From Desarmillaria ectypa (Eukaryota; Basidiomycota; Agaricomycetes; Agaricales; Physalacriaceae): 64,000 nucleotides of DNA. Shown here one piece after another: positions 26,554-38,600 of the stretch (position 1 is its first letter; every line of letters begins with the position of its first letter). A program made the position numbers and the translations under genes. The stretch spans positions 2,170,001 through 2,234,000 of the forward strand of contig JAUDYN010000002.1 of assembly GCA_030407005.1 (NCBI GenBank). The letters run 5' to 3'. Under the pieces are notes generated by a model that made no database searches, was not told the origin of the DNA, and was given only the letters and a program-made list of their open reading frames with translations.

Positions 26554-26922
26554 TGTTAGACCCACATTCCACATGATCTGCAGACTCACATAATTCTCAG
26601 AGCTGTCTCATATTCAAACAATCACTCTTTGGTATGGATCTTGTGTGGAGAGTATGTGGTATAGAAATTAACTTTAGTTGAAAGATGGGAAGTATACAGC
26701 ATAAACTATCTAACTTATATACAAAAATGAAGATCTAAATATACTATAACCATAAGATATCCACATAAGAAACAAAGGGAATGGTGAGGTTATGATGCAA
26801 TACTATGATAGATATGATGGATATCCAATGTTGATCAGATAAGATAGAGAGAAAAGAGATAAGATGGAAGATAAGATAGAGTGATAGGATAAAATAGGGA
26901 TGAAAAGTGAAAAATCATAACA
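26554..26922 (-). repeat. G1 right (5') LTR
   Basis: TGTTAGACCC...CATAACA, 369 bp. It contains TTTAGTTGAAAGAT, the decayed (CG to TG) form of the self-primer motif. ATCTTTCAATTAA adjoins its internal edge at about 26,539-26,552, a decayed primer site. Confidence 0.7.
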
Positions 26923-28717
26923 AAGATCTGTCAGTGCACCAAGAGCAGTATGCAAGTTAAGGCAGTGCCACTACACTTAAATACCATCCCAACCAAGCCA
27001 TGAATGCATATATCCATCAACATGATTACTGGTCTCTCTGAATCCAACAGCTATGATGCCCTGTTGGTAGTCATTGATAGATTCTCAAAAGCAATCATCT
27101 CTGTCATCTGTAATGAAGAGCTCTCCATGGAAGGATAGGCATGAATCCTCTGAGACTATATATATACCAAACATGGAATGCTCCAGATCATCATTTCTGA
27201 CTGAGGCTCTCAGTTCATCTCAAAGTTCATGAAGGACCTATATTGGATGCTGGACATCATCCCAAATGCATCCACCATCTACCATCCACAGACTGATGGG
27301 CAGACTGAGCAGGTTAATCAAGAAATCGAAAAATACCTTCAAATCTTTATAAATCACTGACAGGACAACTGGACTGACTGGTTGCCACTCACTAAATTTA
27401 TGCACAATAACAGAATGTATTCAGCCATCAGCAAAAGTCCCTTCATGACCCTCTACAGGTGAAACTCATGACTCATATCCAACTTGATCAGAGAAACACT
27501 ATTTGCAAACTCTGCTGCTATAGAATTCACTGAAACAATAGCACAGATCCACAAAGAGGTGCATAATGTGCTAAACAAGGCCACTGTGCAGATGAAAGAA
27601 CAATATGACAAAAAAAGGTGCCTGGCCCAAGAGTACAAGGTCTGGCTCAATATGAGTAACCTTCATCTTTTGAGACCCAAGAAAAAACTTGATAATAAAT
27701 GAACAGGATCATTTGAGATCCTTGAAAAGGCAGGCATGTTAGCATACTACTATCACACTAAAAGATCCACCCACACTTCAATAAAAAGCTATTGACATCA
27801 TACATCACTCCCACTTTTCCAAACCAACAACAACTGCCACTGCCCTCCCCTGATCTCATCAATGGTCAAGAGGAGTACAAAGTCAAAAAAGTGCTTGACT
27901 CATGGATCTGCTGAGTATGTGCAAAAAGAGGATAATGCTCTAAGATCATGACTGATTACCTGGTCAAATAAACAGGATGGACCTGGGAACACAACTTCTG
28001 GATCAGGGATACAGAAATGAAAAATGCACAGGATGCCATCAAGGAATATGAGGCAAAAGTATAATGCACATGAAGGCTAGATACAGCCAAAATCATAACC
28101 AACCAGAAAGCTGTCTCTATTATTCTTGACCATGAATACTCAGAAAATAGGGATGTTGCATATCTTATACAACAAGATGGGATCCAGAAATGGATCAAGA
28201 ATCCAGACAAAACCCATTGGAAGGCCCTACTCAATGAGTACTGGGCCAACCAAGCTGCCACTCAGTATGACTGTCTTAATGAGAGAGTAATGTTACAATT
28301 TTTCCACCTATCTTATCTTAGGCACTTATCTTATCTCAGTAATTACCATTACATCATCACCATGCTACTATCATCTTGACCATACCAGACAACTTCAGCA
28401 ATTCTACTATAGCATGTGATGGTTGTCAACTTAACAGATGTTTCTTATTGTTTCATGCATAGACTACATACTATCATATCCACATTAGGACTCTTAGTTT
28501 TGTATATAAATAGAGTAGCTCTCACTGTATAGTCTCCAGCTTCAAGCTAAAGTTTATCTATACTAATACTTCACTTGAAAAACTCAACTAATAACTTAGT
28601 CCTTCTTCAATGGATCTCCAGATGACATTAGTCATATTCTCTTGAGTGATTGTCTGAACATGAGACAGCTCTGAGATTAGCACATCATTTCAGATCACAT
28701 GAAGTTTGGGTCTAACA
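26923..28717 (+). mobile_element. Gypsy fragment E2: integrase, chromodomain, 3' LTR
   Basis: Plus-strand 3' part of a gypsy element, cut on its left by the G1 LTR. It starts in the integrase zinc domain, then LLVVIDRFSKAIIS, IYHPQTDGQTEQVNQEIEKY (27,280-27,335) and a C-terminal region; 27,484-27,699 is open. The 3' LTR is 28,291-28,717 (427 bp; TGTTAC...TCTAACA) with TATAAATAG at about 28,504. Directly followed by RT sequence of E3, so E2 appears inserted in E3. Confidence 0.75.
28291..28717 (+). repeat. E2 3' LTR
   Basis: TG...CA unit with a TATA-like box at about 28,504. A downstream CTTCAAGCTAA motif is the counterpart of the ATCTTTTGACTAA self-primer in the FE/GO/GY subfamily. Confidence 0.75.
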
Positions 28718-31700
28718 CTGTCAAATCATGCAACAGGTTTTAGAACTTCTTAAGAAACATAAATTATTTCTAAAAGTGGAGAAATATGAGTTTAAGATAT
28801 TAGAAATCAAATATCTCAGTGTAATCATCAGTGAAGGATCTATTTACATGGACCCAGTCAAGATTGCTGGCATCACAGAATGGCTGGTTCCTACCAAGAA
28901 ACAGGAGTTGCAATTCTTTTTAGGATTCACAAACTTCTATCATCATTTTATCAAAGAATATAGTGATATTATTTGCCTAATGATATGCCTCACCAGCAAG
29001 GAATCTTAGACATGGGAGACCACACAATAAGTTGCTTTTCAGCAACTTCAAGCCTAATTGGTGATGGATATAGTCCTCACCATTCTGACAGAGAAGGGTC
29101 AATTCTGCATAAAAGTGGATTTTAGTGAGAGGGCAATTAGTGCTGTTTTGAGTCAAGAGCAAGACAGAAAATGGAGACCTGTTGCATTTTTATCAAAAGC
29201 ATTGACCATTACTGAGCATAACTATAAGATTTATAATAAGGAACTACTTGTCATCATGCTCACACTTGATGAATGGAGGCACTATCTGATGGGTGCCATA
29301 GTAGATTTTGAGATCTGGGCAGATCATCAGAATTTGTAATATTTCCAAAAGCTTCAGAAACTCAATTGCCAACAAGCACAATGAGTAACTAAGCTCATGG
29401 AGTATCATTTTACTCTCCACCACAAGTCTAGTATCACAAACAAGAAAGCAGACCTTCTTAGTTGATAAGCAGACTATGAGCAAGGCAAGGATGATAACAA
29501 GGAAGTTGTCATTCTTAAAGCAGAATTTTTCAATGCCATAGTTATGCCTATAAAAGAAGAAGCCCACAAGTGGATTAAGAGCATGATCCATAAGCATCAG
29601 AAGTGGCACTAAGGAATCTCTGATTTGCTAAATCACAAAAAGGGAATCCAGGAGAAGGATGGTCTTCTCTACTATGATTAGAGAATCTATATTCCCCAAC
29701 ATCATGCTATATGAGGAGAAATCATTGCCTGCTATCATGATCATATTACAGTAGGACATCCAGGAGTATAAAAGATGAAGGAGTTAGTCCTAAGAGACTA
29801 TTGGTGGCCAAAGATGAAGAAGGATGTCAAAACCTATGTCCAAGGGTGTGAAACTTGTACAAGGACCAAGTCAAGCACTCAGGCCAAACATCCACCACTT
29901 CACCTTAATAAAGTATCATTAGAGCTATGGATGCATATCTTAGTTAACATGGTTACTGGACTATCTATTTCCAATGGCCACAATGCAATCCTAGTCATTG
30001 TCAACTAATTCTCCAGGGCAATAATTCCTATTGTCTGCAGCACTGAGCTCTCATCTGAAGGATGGGCTCAAATTCTACATGATAAAGTATATGCCAAGTA
30101 TAGGATGCCCATAACTGTCATATCTGACTGAGGACCACAGTTTATATCTAAGTTTCTAGCAGACTTATATAATATGCTCTAAATCAAAGAAAATACCTCA
30201 ATGGCATTCCATCCTCAAACTGACAGACAGACAGAGTATGTTAACTAAGAGGTAGAAAAATATCTTAGAATATTTATCAACCATCAATAAAATGACTGGG
30301 CCAAATAGCTGCCATTGGCAGCTTTTTAACACAATAACTGCATATGCTCTGCAATAGGCAAAGGCCCATTCCAAGTAAATTATAACCAAAATCCTTGAGT
30401 TACCTCTAACTTGAACCCTCATTCTCCCCTCCACACTCCAGAATCAGAATCATTCTAAAATATGATGAAACACATTCATAATGAAACCAAAGCTGCTCTA
30501 TAAAAAGCAGCTGAGCAAATAAAGACTTAATATGATAAGAAGAAGAAGACAGCAGTCAAATACCAAATCAGTCAAAAGGTCTGGCTTAACATCATGAATC
30601 TACACTTACCTCATCCCAAGAAGAAGCTTGATGACAAATAAGCAGGGCCTTTCACTATCATCAAAAAACATGGCCTCTCAGCCTACAAGCTGAAACTTCC
30701 ACCTTTATAGAAAATATACTCAGTCTTTAATGAGACTCTTCTTATAGTGTACATTCCTCCTGCCTTCTCCAATCAGGAACAACCCTCTCCTTCTCTACTG
30801 GACATCATTTATGATAAAGAAGAATACAAGATTAAATCCATTCTTGATAATAGACCCTGCAAAGTCTGGAAGAAAAGGCCAATCATAAAAAATAGTTACT
30901 GACTATCTTGTCAAGTGGAAGGGATATGGATCTGAAGAAAATCAATGGGTTGCAGAGAGAAACTTGAGCAATGCAAAAGGAGCAATTGCCAAGTATCTCA
31001 AGAACAAAGGAGCTATAGAAGTTCAAATGGTCATAGTCAATCCCACCAAAGCCACTGTCATTATCAATGCCAAGAAAACCAGGACTAAATAACAATATTT
31101 AGTCAAGAAATATCTGTGCATTGAATACTGGTACTATGAGGAGAAAATTCTAGAGTTGAAAACACTCATCAATGACTACTGGAAGGCAAATACCCAAGAT
31201 GGAGATGGGAAAGATGACTAATAGAATGAAGATGATGATGCATAGAACACATGAGAGACCCCTTTGAAAGGACTGATAGTCAGGTTATAATGACAGTTAT
31301 GACAGTCAGAATACCTGTCTTAATGAGAGGGTATTGTTATGATTCCATCTATTTTTATAGTTATCTTATCTTTTATCTAGACACTAATCTTATCATATCC
31401 AATCTCAGCATCTATCATAGATTATAGACTGGCTGCCTCATTGTTACCAAACAACAATAAGCTATTATGCTATAGCTCATGACAGTCACTCAGTTCTACT
31501 TATGTATTCATGGTTTCATGCATGGACATATTGTTTCACTCTTTATTATTAGACCCTGCATTTTAATATATAAGTAGAATAGCTCTCACTGTATATTCTC
31601 CAGCTTTGAGCTAAGTTTAATCTATACTAAACTTTCTTGTCAACTCCTCCTCTCACCTAAAGCTAGCCTTCAGTCTCAACTCTCAGTTGACAATATTCTT

Positions 31701-31778
31701 GGACTCATTGAGTGACTGTATGAACACAATACAGTCTAAGTGTTTACCATTGTTGTCTGGCAGAATTTGGGTCTAACA
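28718..31778 (+). mobile_element. Gypsy fragment E3: RT end, RNase H, integrase, chromo-like, 3' LTR
   Basis: 5'-truncated plus-strand element. RT thumb YLSVIISEGSIYMDPVKIAG and FLGFTNFYHHFIKEYS (28,728-29,006). RNase H DFSERAISAVLSQEQDRKWR with NYKIYNKELLVIMLTLDEWR (29,058-29,336). Integrase zinc domain YVQGCETCTRTKSSTQAKHP (about 29,840) and core to about 30,380. A chromo-like C-terminus near 30,790-31,210. 3' LTR 31,335-31,778 (444 bp). Very CpG-poor with frequent TGA, TAA and TAG stops. Confidence 0.8.
31335..31778 (+). repeat. E3 3' LTR
   Basis: TGTTATG...TCTAACA. Reverse-complement relative of the LTR at 60,308-60,753 (446 bp). TATATAAGTAG lies at about 31,568, followed by CTTTGAGCTAA, the subfamily self-primer candidate. 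Confidence 0.8.
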
Positions 31779-31857
31779 TCTATTTACTAACCTGATAACC
31801 CCAAGATGAAATGCTACATGCTGATCTGACTGTTGATGATACAAGATTCAAGTCAAC
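31779..31857. repeat. Short flank of GO, continuous with 59,649 onward
   Basis: 79 bp between the E3 LTR and GO. It ends in the TCAAC duplication (31,853-31,857) and continues directly at 59,649 on the far side of GO, so it is the left piece of GO's target. Confidence 0.6.
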
Positions 31858-32262
31858 TGTTATGGCCCTGTCTAACATGTGACTTGGGATATAAGCTATG
31901 TTCTCTAGGCTATCTCATATTCAGACAATCACCCATTAATGAGATTAAGCTAAGTCTTTGGTGTAGTGCAGTAGAAGATATATGAAGGTAATTTAGTCAA
32001 AAGATAGAGTACAAGTGTGCAAACTACTGTACTTATATACTGAAATACAGCATTAAAAATAGATGAAACGGCAAGTTTCATGAGGAAACCTGGAGGGAGT
32101 CATGTGATTAGCATCCAATGATAGTAGACTAGGGTGACAACCATGGAGAACTGGGGTGGTTGTCAGTAGATACATTGATATGAAGTGAGAATGAGATAAT
32201 AAGATGTCAGATTAGATGGATGTGTCAATGATATGACTGGATAAGATGGAAAAATTGTAACA
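31858..32262 (-). repeat. GO 3' LTR (left)
   Basis: TGTTATGGCC...TTGTAACA, followed by ATTACCCCCTTGTTAAAG, the polypurine tract read on the complementary strand. Differs from the right LTR by few changes. Confidence 0.9.
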
Positions 32263-34355
32263 TTACCCCCTTGTTAAAGCAGTCATCCCAACTGTTATGG
32301 TTCTTCTTCAGGGATTTCAAGTTGTGATTCAATTTGACTGATCCAGTATTGATTGGTCAGATGTTTCCATATGTCTTTGTCTGGGTTTATGATCCATTTT
32401 TGATATCCATCCTTGCATTGAGCAAGATATGCAATATCACCATTTTCAGAGTATTCATGGTCCAGTATCTTGACCACTACTTTGTCCTTGGTTATAATTT
32501 TAGGGCAATATAAAGCTCAGTTATTGTTAGCTTTGTATTCCATGATCACTTCCATGGCATTTGTCATCTCTATTTCTCAGACCCAAGAGTTGTGTTCTCT
32601 TGTCCATCCTTTTCATTTCACTAGGTAATCCATGACTTCCCTGGATGGTTGTCCTCATTTGGCGCATACTTGATGAGTGCAAGAGTCCAAGACTTCTTCG
32701 ATTTCATATTCCTCTTGACCATTGACCAGGTCTGGAGGAGGGGGCAATGGTTGTTCTTGGTTTGGGAATGAAGGCATGGTATATGGAGTCAATAATTTCT
32801 TGTTAAATTGGGGGTGTATCTTTCAGTGAGGTGGCAACTTTAACTTGTATGCTGCCATACCTGATTTCTTGATGATTTTGAATGGTCTCATTCATTTATC
32901 ATCTAGTTTTTTCTTTGATCATGGAAGATGAAGGTTGGCCATGTCGAGCCAGACCTTGTCACTGACTTGATATTCTCTGGGTTTTTGTTTTTGTTTGTCA
33001 TATTGTGCCTTCATTTGTGTCGCTGCATTTTCCAAAGCATTGTGGACTTCTTTGTGGACTTCGGTCATGGCTTCAGTAAATTCTATCACTGCTGGATTTG
33101 TGAAGCTGGTTTTTTGGATAGAGTCAGGGATGAGTCAGGGATTTCTTCTATACAGGATCATGAAAGGACTTTTGCCAGTTGTGGAATAAATTTGATTATT
33201 GTGGGTGAATTCAGTGAGTGGTAACCATGCAACCCAATCAGTCTGTCAGTGGTTGACAAAGATTCAGAGATATTTTTCAACTTTCTGATTGACCCGCTTC
33301 ATCTGTCCATTGGTCTGTGGGTGATATGCAGTGGATGCATTTTGTGTGATGTTTAGCATTCGGTAAAGTTCCTTCATGAAGGATGACACAAATTGAGATC
33401 CTCTGTCTGAGATGACCACTTGCAGCATTCTGTGTTTTGCATAAACATGGTTTCAGAGCATAAGGGCCCATCCTTCTGCAGATAGTTCTTCATGACATGG
33501 GATGAGGAGTATGTTCTTTGAGAATCGATCTATAATGACAAGTAAGGCATCATAGTCTTCTGATTCCAGAAGCCTGGTGACCATATCAATTGAGATATGG
33601 GTCCAGAAAGTATCCAGGATGGTATTGGAATGGAGAGGGGTGGCCTTTGCATGTGTGTCACTCTTAGTCTACTGGCATGTTTCACATCCCTTGATATAGG
33701 ATTCGACATCTTTTTTCATTTTCAGCCACCAGTATTCTCATAGGATGAGTTCTTTGATTTTCACAATGCCTGGATGTCCAGCAGTAATATGATCATGGAA
33801 TTGTGCTATGATTTCTCCATGAAGAGGCACATCTTGAGGAATATAGATGCGGCCATCATACTATAACAATTTGTCTTTCTTGGTGATTCCGCATTTGTGG
33901 TTAAGGGATTTTTCAATTTCTTGGTCCCATTGTTCTTTCTATCTGGTTGCATCTCTTATACACATTGTTTATTCTTTGGTGGTGGGCAGTATTAATGCCT
34001 GGAAATGTTTGGGAGTGAGAACCACTATATCTCAGTTATCCTCTTTTCCTTGGTCATGATCATCTCATCAGCTGAGTAAGTCAGCCTTTTTGTTGGTGAC
34101 TCTGGCCTTGTGTTGAAGGGTAAAATGATATTTGGCTAGCTTGGTGACCTATCATGCTTGTCATTGGTTCAACTTTTGAGGTTTTTGGAAGTATTGGAGA
34201 TTTTGGTGATCTGTCCAAATCTCAATGGTCTCCTTGGCACCCATGAGATAGTGGCACCATTCTTCCAATGCTTACATGATAGCCAGCAATTCTTTGTTGT
34301 AGATTTTATAATTGCATTTCATGACTGTCAATGCTTTGAATGTGAAGGCAACTAG
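32263..34355 (-). pseudogene. GO pol, C-terminal part: chromo region, integrase, RNase H
   Basis: Minus strand from FE leftwards: RNase H, integrase (about 33,800-33,180) and the chromo region (about 33,000-32,290). The C-terminal open stretch 32,477-32,295 reads MVKILDHEYSENGDIAYLAQ, a second chromo-like motif behind the canonical chromodomain. TGA and other stops break the frame in several places. Confidence 0.8.
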
Positions 34356-34781
34356 TGTTATGATTTTTCCATTATCTTATCTTATTCAAGTCATATCCAT
34401 GACTCATCCATTTAATCCACTGCAGTTCTCACCTTATATTGACATACTCACTGACAACCACTCCAGTTCACACAAAATGTCACCCTTGTCCTCTCCCATT
34501 GGACTATGATCCATCTGGCTCCACATCATCCTCACACAAACTGTATCATTTTCTCATGAACTATATTGTTTCACCTATTAATAAACACTATACTTACAGT
34601 ATATAAGTAGAGTAAAACTCACCATTGTACTCTATCTTTTGACTAAATTACATTCTTATACCTCTAACTGCACTACACTAAAGACCAGGCTTAACTCTCT
34701 AAATGGGTAATTGTTTGAATGTGTAACAGCCCAGGAGAATAGCTTATGTCCCAAGTCACATGTATAAGATGGGCCATAACA
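34356..34781 (+). repeat. FE 5' LTR
   Basis: TGTTATG...CATAACA. TATATAAGTAG at about 34,600 precedes ATCTTTTGACTAA (34,634-34,646), the presumed RNA start region. Compared with the 3' LTR, all but one of the differences I count are transitions. Confidence 0.92.
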
Positions 34782-34794
34782 TTAGTCAAAAGAT
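34782..34794 (+). promoter_or_regulatory. FE primer-binding site, self-priming type
   Basis: TTAGTCAAAAGAT directly abuts the 5' LTR. It is the exact reverse complement of ATCTTTTGACTAA at 34,634-34,646, about 34 bp after the LTR TATA box. Tf1-type elements prime reverse transcription by pairing the 5' end of their own RNA with such a site; there is no TGG-type tRNA complement here. Confidence 0.75.
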
Positions 34795-34811
34795 TCCCCA
34801 CTGCTTCTCCT

Positions 34812-34982
34812 ATGCTAGCCATAAAAGAAGCATCCTCCTATGACCAACAAAAAAACAGACAAAACCCAAGAACTGTCTCCCTCAGCATCGCAATCGGCAG
34901 TGCCATACTTCTCACTTTCTTCACCATCCTCACCATATTAATCTATGAAGAGGAAATCAGAACTCTCCTGCACCAAAGGTGA
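34812..34982 (+). CDS. FE single-helix micro-ORF, overlapping gag start
   Basis: 56 codons, uninterrupted in this copy. Hydrophobic helix IGSAILLTFFTILTILIYEE, then IRTLLHQR and TGA. The gag ATG at 34,945 lies inside it in a different frame (38-nt overlap). The same helix with a charged Y-E-E-E/I tail occurs in GO, GY, G1, the 15,436 fragment and the 60,121 fragment. It could be a membrane-anchored accessory peptide, or an upstream ORF controlling gag translation. I know of no named family for it. Confidence 0.6.
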   Translation: MLAIKEASSYDQQKNRQNPRTVSLSIAIGSAILLTFFTILTILIYEEEIRTLLHQR

Positions 34983-37900
34983 ACCTGCCAACCACAACTT
35001 CCACCCTGAACATGTCCTTTTCAGGGAGTTATCCCCCACCTGATTGAGAGAATGAGAGGCAGTACCACTCATCCACCTCCAGGCCTGTTTCACAATTGCC
35101 TCCTCCTCTGAGGGGACAACTGATAATGAGAGGCCTCCAACCCCAGGGCCCTCCAATGCCAGCAAACACAATGCATGGGCAGTTCTACTCTGGTACTGGA
35201 TGGAATGACCTGCCCCCACCCCAGCCCAGGAATATGTGTGGTATGTTCAGATTGAGATTGAGGATGCCCTGCCCCCCTACTCTGGGCCTCTCATCCTCAT
35301 CCTACAACCTCCACCCTTCATCCACAAAACTGGCAGATTCCTCCCTATTCCTGATCTTCCTCCTCTGATGGGTCTTACAATGGACCCTGTCACCCTGACA
35401 ATCCCAGGATGGATCGAAACCATTCCTATGGGCCTTGGGCCCATAGAAACAACTGGCCCTAAGGAGGAACCAATTCTACCTCTTCCCTCCCTATTATCGA
35501 CCTCTCCAACAAGTCCGATGGGGAGCTTGATGCCCCAACCCCACCTGCTCCCACTGTCCCTGACAGCCCATTCAACCCAAATGGGGCAGATTATAACTGG
35601 CCCAACCTTTCCAAGGTCAACAGAAGGCTATTTGGCCTCTTCAGGACCACCATCTGGGAAATTCAACATCACGATGTTGAAGCAAGAATGCTCTGGACAG
35701 AGTCCAGACCTGATATGGATGAGTGGCTGGCACTCAACTGAGGGGACCCCATCTGAGGTCCCAACCCAAATGCCATGGTTCACACCCAGATACATGCAAA
35801 CAGGAACTGCAACCTATTTTCCCCTGCCATCAAGAATCTATTACCAGGGCTTCAAGCCTGAGATGAGGATGAGCAGAGGGAGCTGGAGCACTCCCTACAA
35901 CAACTATGGTGATTGGAGGTCACACGAGAGGAGTAGAATGGGACAAGGACTCAACTATAATACGTTTATCTATGATACAGGTTATTATGGGCAGGGATAT
36001 GCCCAAGAACAATATGAAAATGTCCCAGACTATCCCTCTGACACCCCAGTCACAAGACCAAAGCCTCTACCTGACTCACCACCACACAGTCAGGCATGAC
36101 AACAAGGATACCACCCTTATCAGGGTGGTAGTCTTCTTTTCGCAGGTGCAGGAGAAAAAATAGAAGCAGACACCATCCCTGCAGGAACTGCCACTGCAGG
36201 GGTGTCAAGAACCCCAGCAATGGCAGAAGAAATTTGGCAACAGACAAAAAATGCATTGGCTGAGAAAGAGAAGCATATTACAGAAATATGTGAAGAGCTT
36301 GAAAGGGAGGAATCCACCAAAAGGATGATGACAGACTACCTCCATGATCAAGAAAAAGGGAAAGAGCCGGATAGGGGCAGACCCACAGAACCACCAAGAG
36401 GTTACCCAGGGCCAGGGCTGGATCGATATTCGATCCCAAGACTGCCCCCTAGCAAAAGACCTCCTGACCTGATCCCCAACCCTGTTGGGAATGCACCCAC
36501 TGATGCCTCTTACTTGGGCATCAAACCAACTCTTGTCAAAGTTCCTACTCTATTCAAAGGGGACCATGACAATATCAAATGCTTCATAGATGACTGCATC
36601 ACCTACTTTGAAGTGTTCAGACACTATTTCCAGGTGCCATTGCACCTGGTATTATTTGTGACCTCCCATTTTGAGGGGGCCACCAAGGACTGGTGGGTCT
36701 ACAAAAGACCCAAATTCTGGGTTGGTGATGCCTATGATGGGACTGCCACCCACTTCTACTATCCCGACTGGGCAGACTTCATAGACATGATCTTGTGTCA
36801 GTTCCAAGATCCTGCTATCAAGAAAATCCACAAAAAGCAGATGTTTGACCTTTATATGGGAACACAGCCTGCCTCTCATTATTTCCAGAAACTGGAAGAA
36901 GAGGCCAAATTGGCAGGCTGATGAACTAATGAGAATGAGCATGGTGCCATGGTGAAGGCAGTCAGATTAGGGGTATCTTCCTCCTATATGACCTTCATCT
37001 CAAATATGGGCATCAACATTTCATGCTCATACCCAGAATAGAAAGAGTGCATCCTCTGAATGTACAAAGAGCACCAGCAAAAATGGGTCTTCGATCAGAC
37101 CACTGGCATACCCTGAGACAGGCAGAAGAAGGATTCCTGTCCTCAAAACCAACAGCACCCCAGCAGCAAAGCCACCACTGGGGTGACAAGTTCCTCAGCT
37201 CCAGAGCCAACTGCTAACATGGGTATCAGTTGGGATGCCAGGACTGGTTGATGGATGACCTATAGAGGGGTGGGGAAACCCATGGATATAGATCAGTAAT
37301 GAGCAGAGGGCAGATGCTTCAGATGCAATGAGAAAGGTCACCTGAGCAAGGATTGCCCTAGAAGAAAGGAGTACAAGGACATTCAGTCAGTAGGGCCCAC
37401 TAATGAAGTGGTGCCACCTATGGCTAAGATTGAAGAGGCAAAAGAGTAGGTTGACAAGGGTTTGATTCCCCTTGCTTGACCAAGTCTCTTAAAGGTGAGT
37501 CCTCAGTTTCCATGGGTCAGACTGATTATTATAAACATAGACAATTACCCACAAATACAAATATATATCCTATGACTTCACAGACCCCAAAGCCGAAGAC
37601 CCTCAAAGAATCAAAAATGAACAGGTACATCACACTCCTGCAAGAAGCTGACATGATTATCTATAGTGAATCCTGAACCCCCGATGAGGTGCAGGATTTG
37701 CCAGGTGATGCTGGCACTGCCACGAAGTCCACTGAGCCCACACTGCAGAACTCACCAGGTATGCAGGTAAAACCATGGACAGAGACTAGTAGGTGAGACG
37801 CCCTCAGGCCTCTCAGAAGTCCAAAAAGCTCAGCACTCCTGATGAGTTGGGAGACAAGTCCACCAGCCTTGCCAGGGTCGGCAGGGGACCAGGACAGTGC

Positions 37901-38600
37901 CTCTCACCAAGGCCAGGATTAGGGCCATGTGCTATCCAGTCCAGTTAGGAGAAACCTAGTGGCAGAGCCAACTGCAATGCTGATAAGATTCGCACCTGGC
38001 ACCATGGCCAACTCTACTGGGATGGGTAGTAGCAGAACCTTGGAAGCCTCAAGCCAAAGCCAGACTCCTTCCGAGTCTGTACAAGTTCCCAAGTGAACTA
38101 GAGCCAAAGAACAGGGAGAAGCCGCTAGCACCCAGGCAGTAAAGAGAGGGCATGGTAATAGAACCACCACCATCGTCGAAGTACCCAACGAAGAAGATGA
38201 CACTGCCTTTAGACTGTGGCAAGCTAAGCAGTCCAAAGCCAGTATCCCAACACCCAAAATCCTATCTAACAAGGGGGTACCAAATCCTAAAGTCCTGCCA
38301 GTCACAGGAGCACCGAATCACGTGTGGTACAAGCTATTCGGAGTAGACTGGACTCTACATGCTATCCAAAGTACCAAGAACTTGGCAGTCACCAAAGCAG
38401 TTCTCTCTACTTGGGTTCATCCCAAATGACTTGGAGAGATAACTGATGAGCTCATCCAGAGCTTAAACACTGAAGAGAGTCTTGCACGTGAGCAGCTCTA
38501 TGAACTTCACAAACTGATCCAGTATATCCATGAAACCAAAAGCTCAGGCCAAGACTTCTTGGTGGATATTCAGCTCTCTCTCTGTATGGGAAAGAAGATG
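34945..38600 (+). pseudogene. FE gag, interrupted
   Basis: Starts MKRKSELSCTKG. A long proline-rich region (35,236-36,096 open), a predicted coiled segment with EKEKHITEICEELEREEST (36,230-36,320), then the capsid-like core FKGDHDNIKCFIDDCITYF and FEGATKDWWVYKRPKFW (36,550-36,900). CCHC knuckle CFRCNEKGHLSKDCPRRK at about 37,318. A long linker ends in EVPNEEDDTAFRLW and a conserved WYKLFGVDWTLHAI stretch just before protease. At least several TGA stops break it. Confidence 0.85.

Larger units (their letters stand above)
12705..26922 (-). mobile_element. Gypsy retrotransposon G1 (decayed, minus strand, hosts other insertions)
   Basis: Order from right to left: LTR 26,554-26,922, micro-ORF, gag, protease, RT, RNase H, integrase, chromodomain, LTR 12,705-13,065. 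It is interrupted by Copia C1 (18,328-23,152) and by a partial plus-strand gypsy (15,436-17,160). Across C1 the gag reading is continuous with the same region of FE, so both halves belong together. It is the most CpG-poor gypsy copy, with many TGA stops. The two LTRs (361 and 369 bp) are only partly alignable, and the outer flanks (Copia gag left, gypsy integrase right) do not match, so the ends are probably chimeric. Confidence 0.75.
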
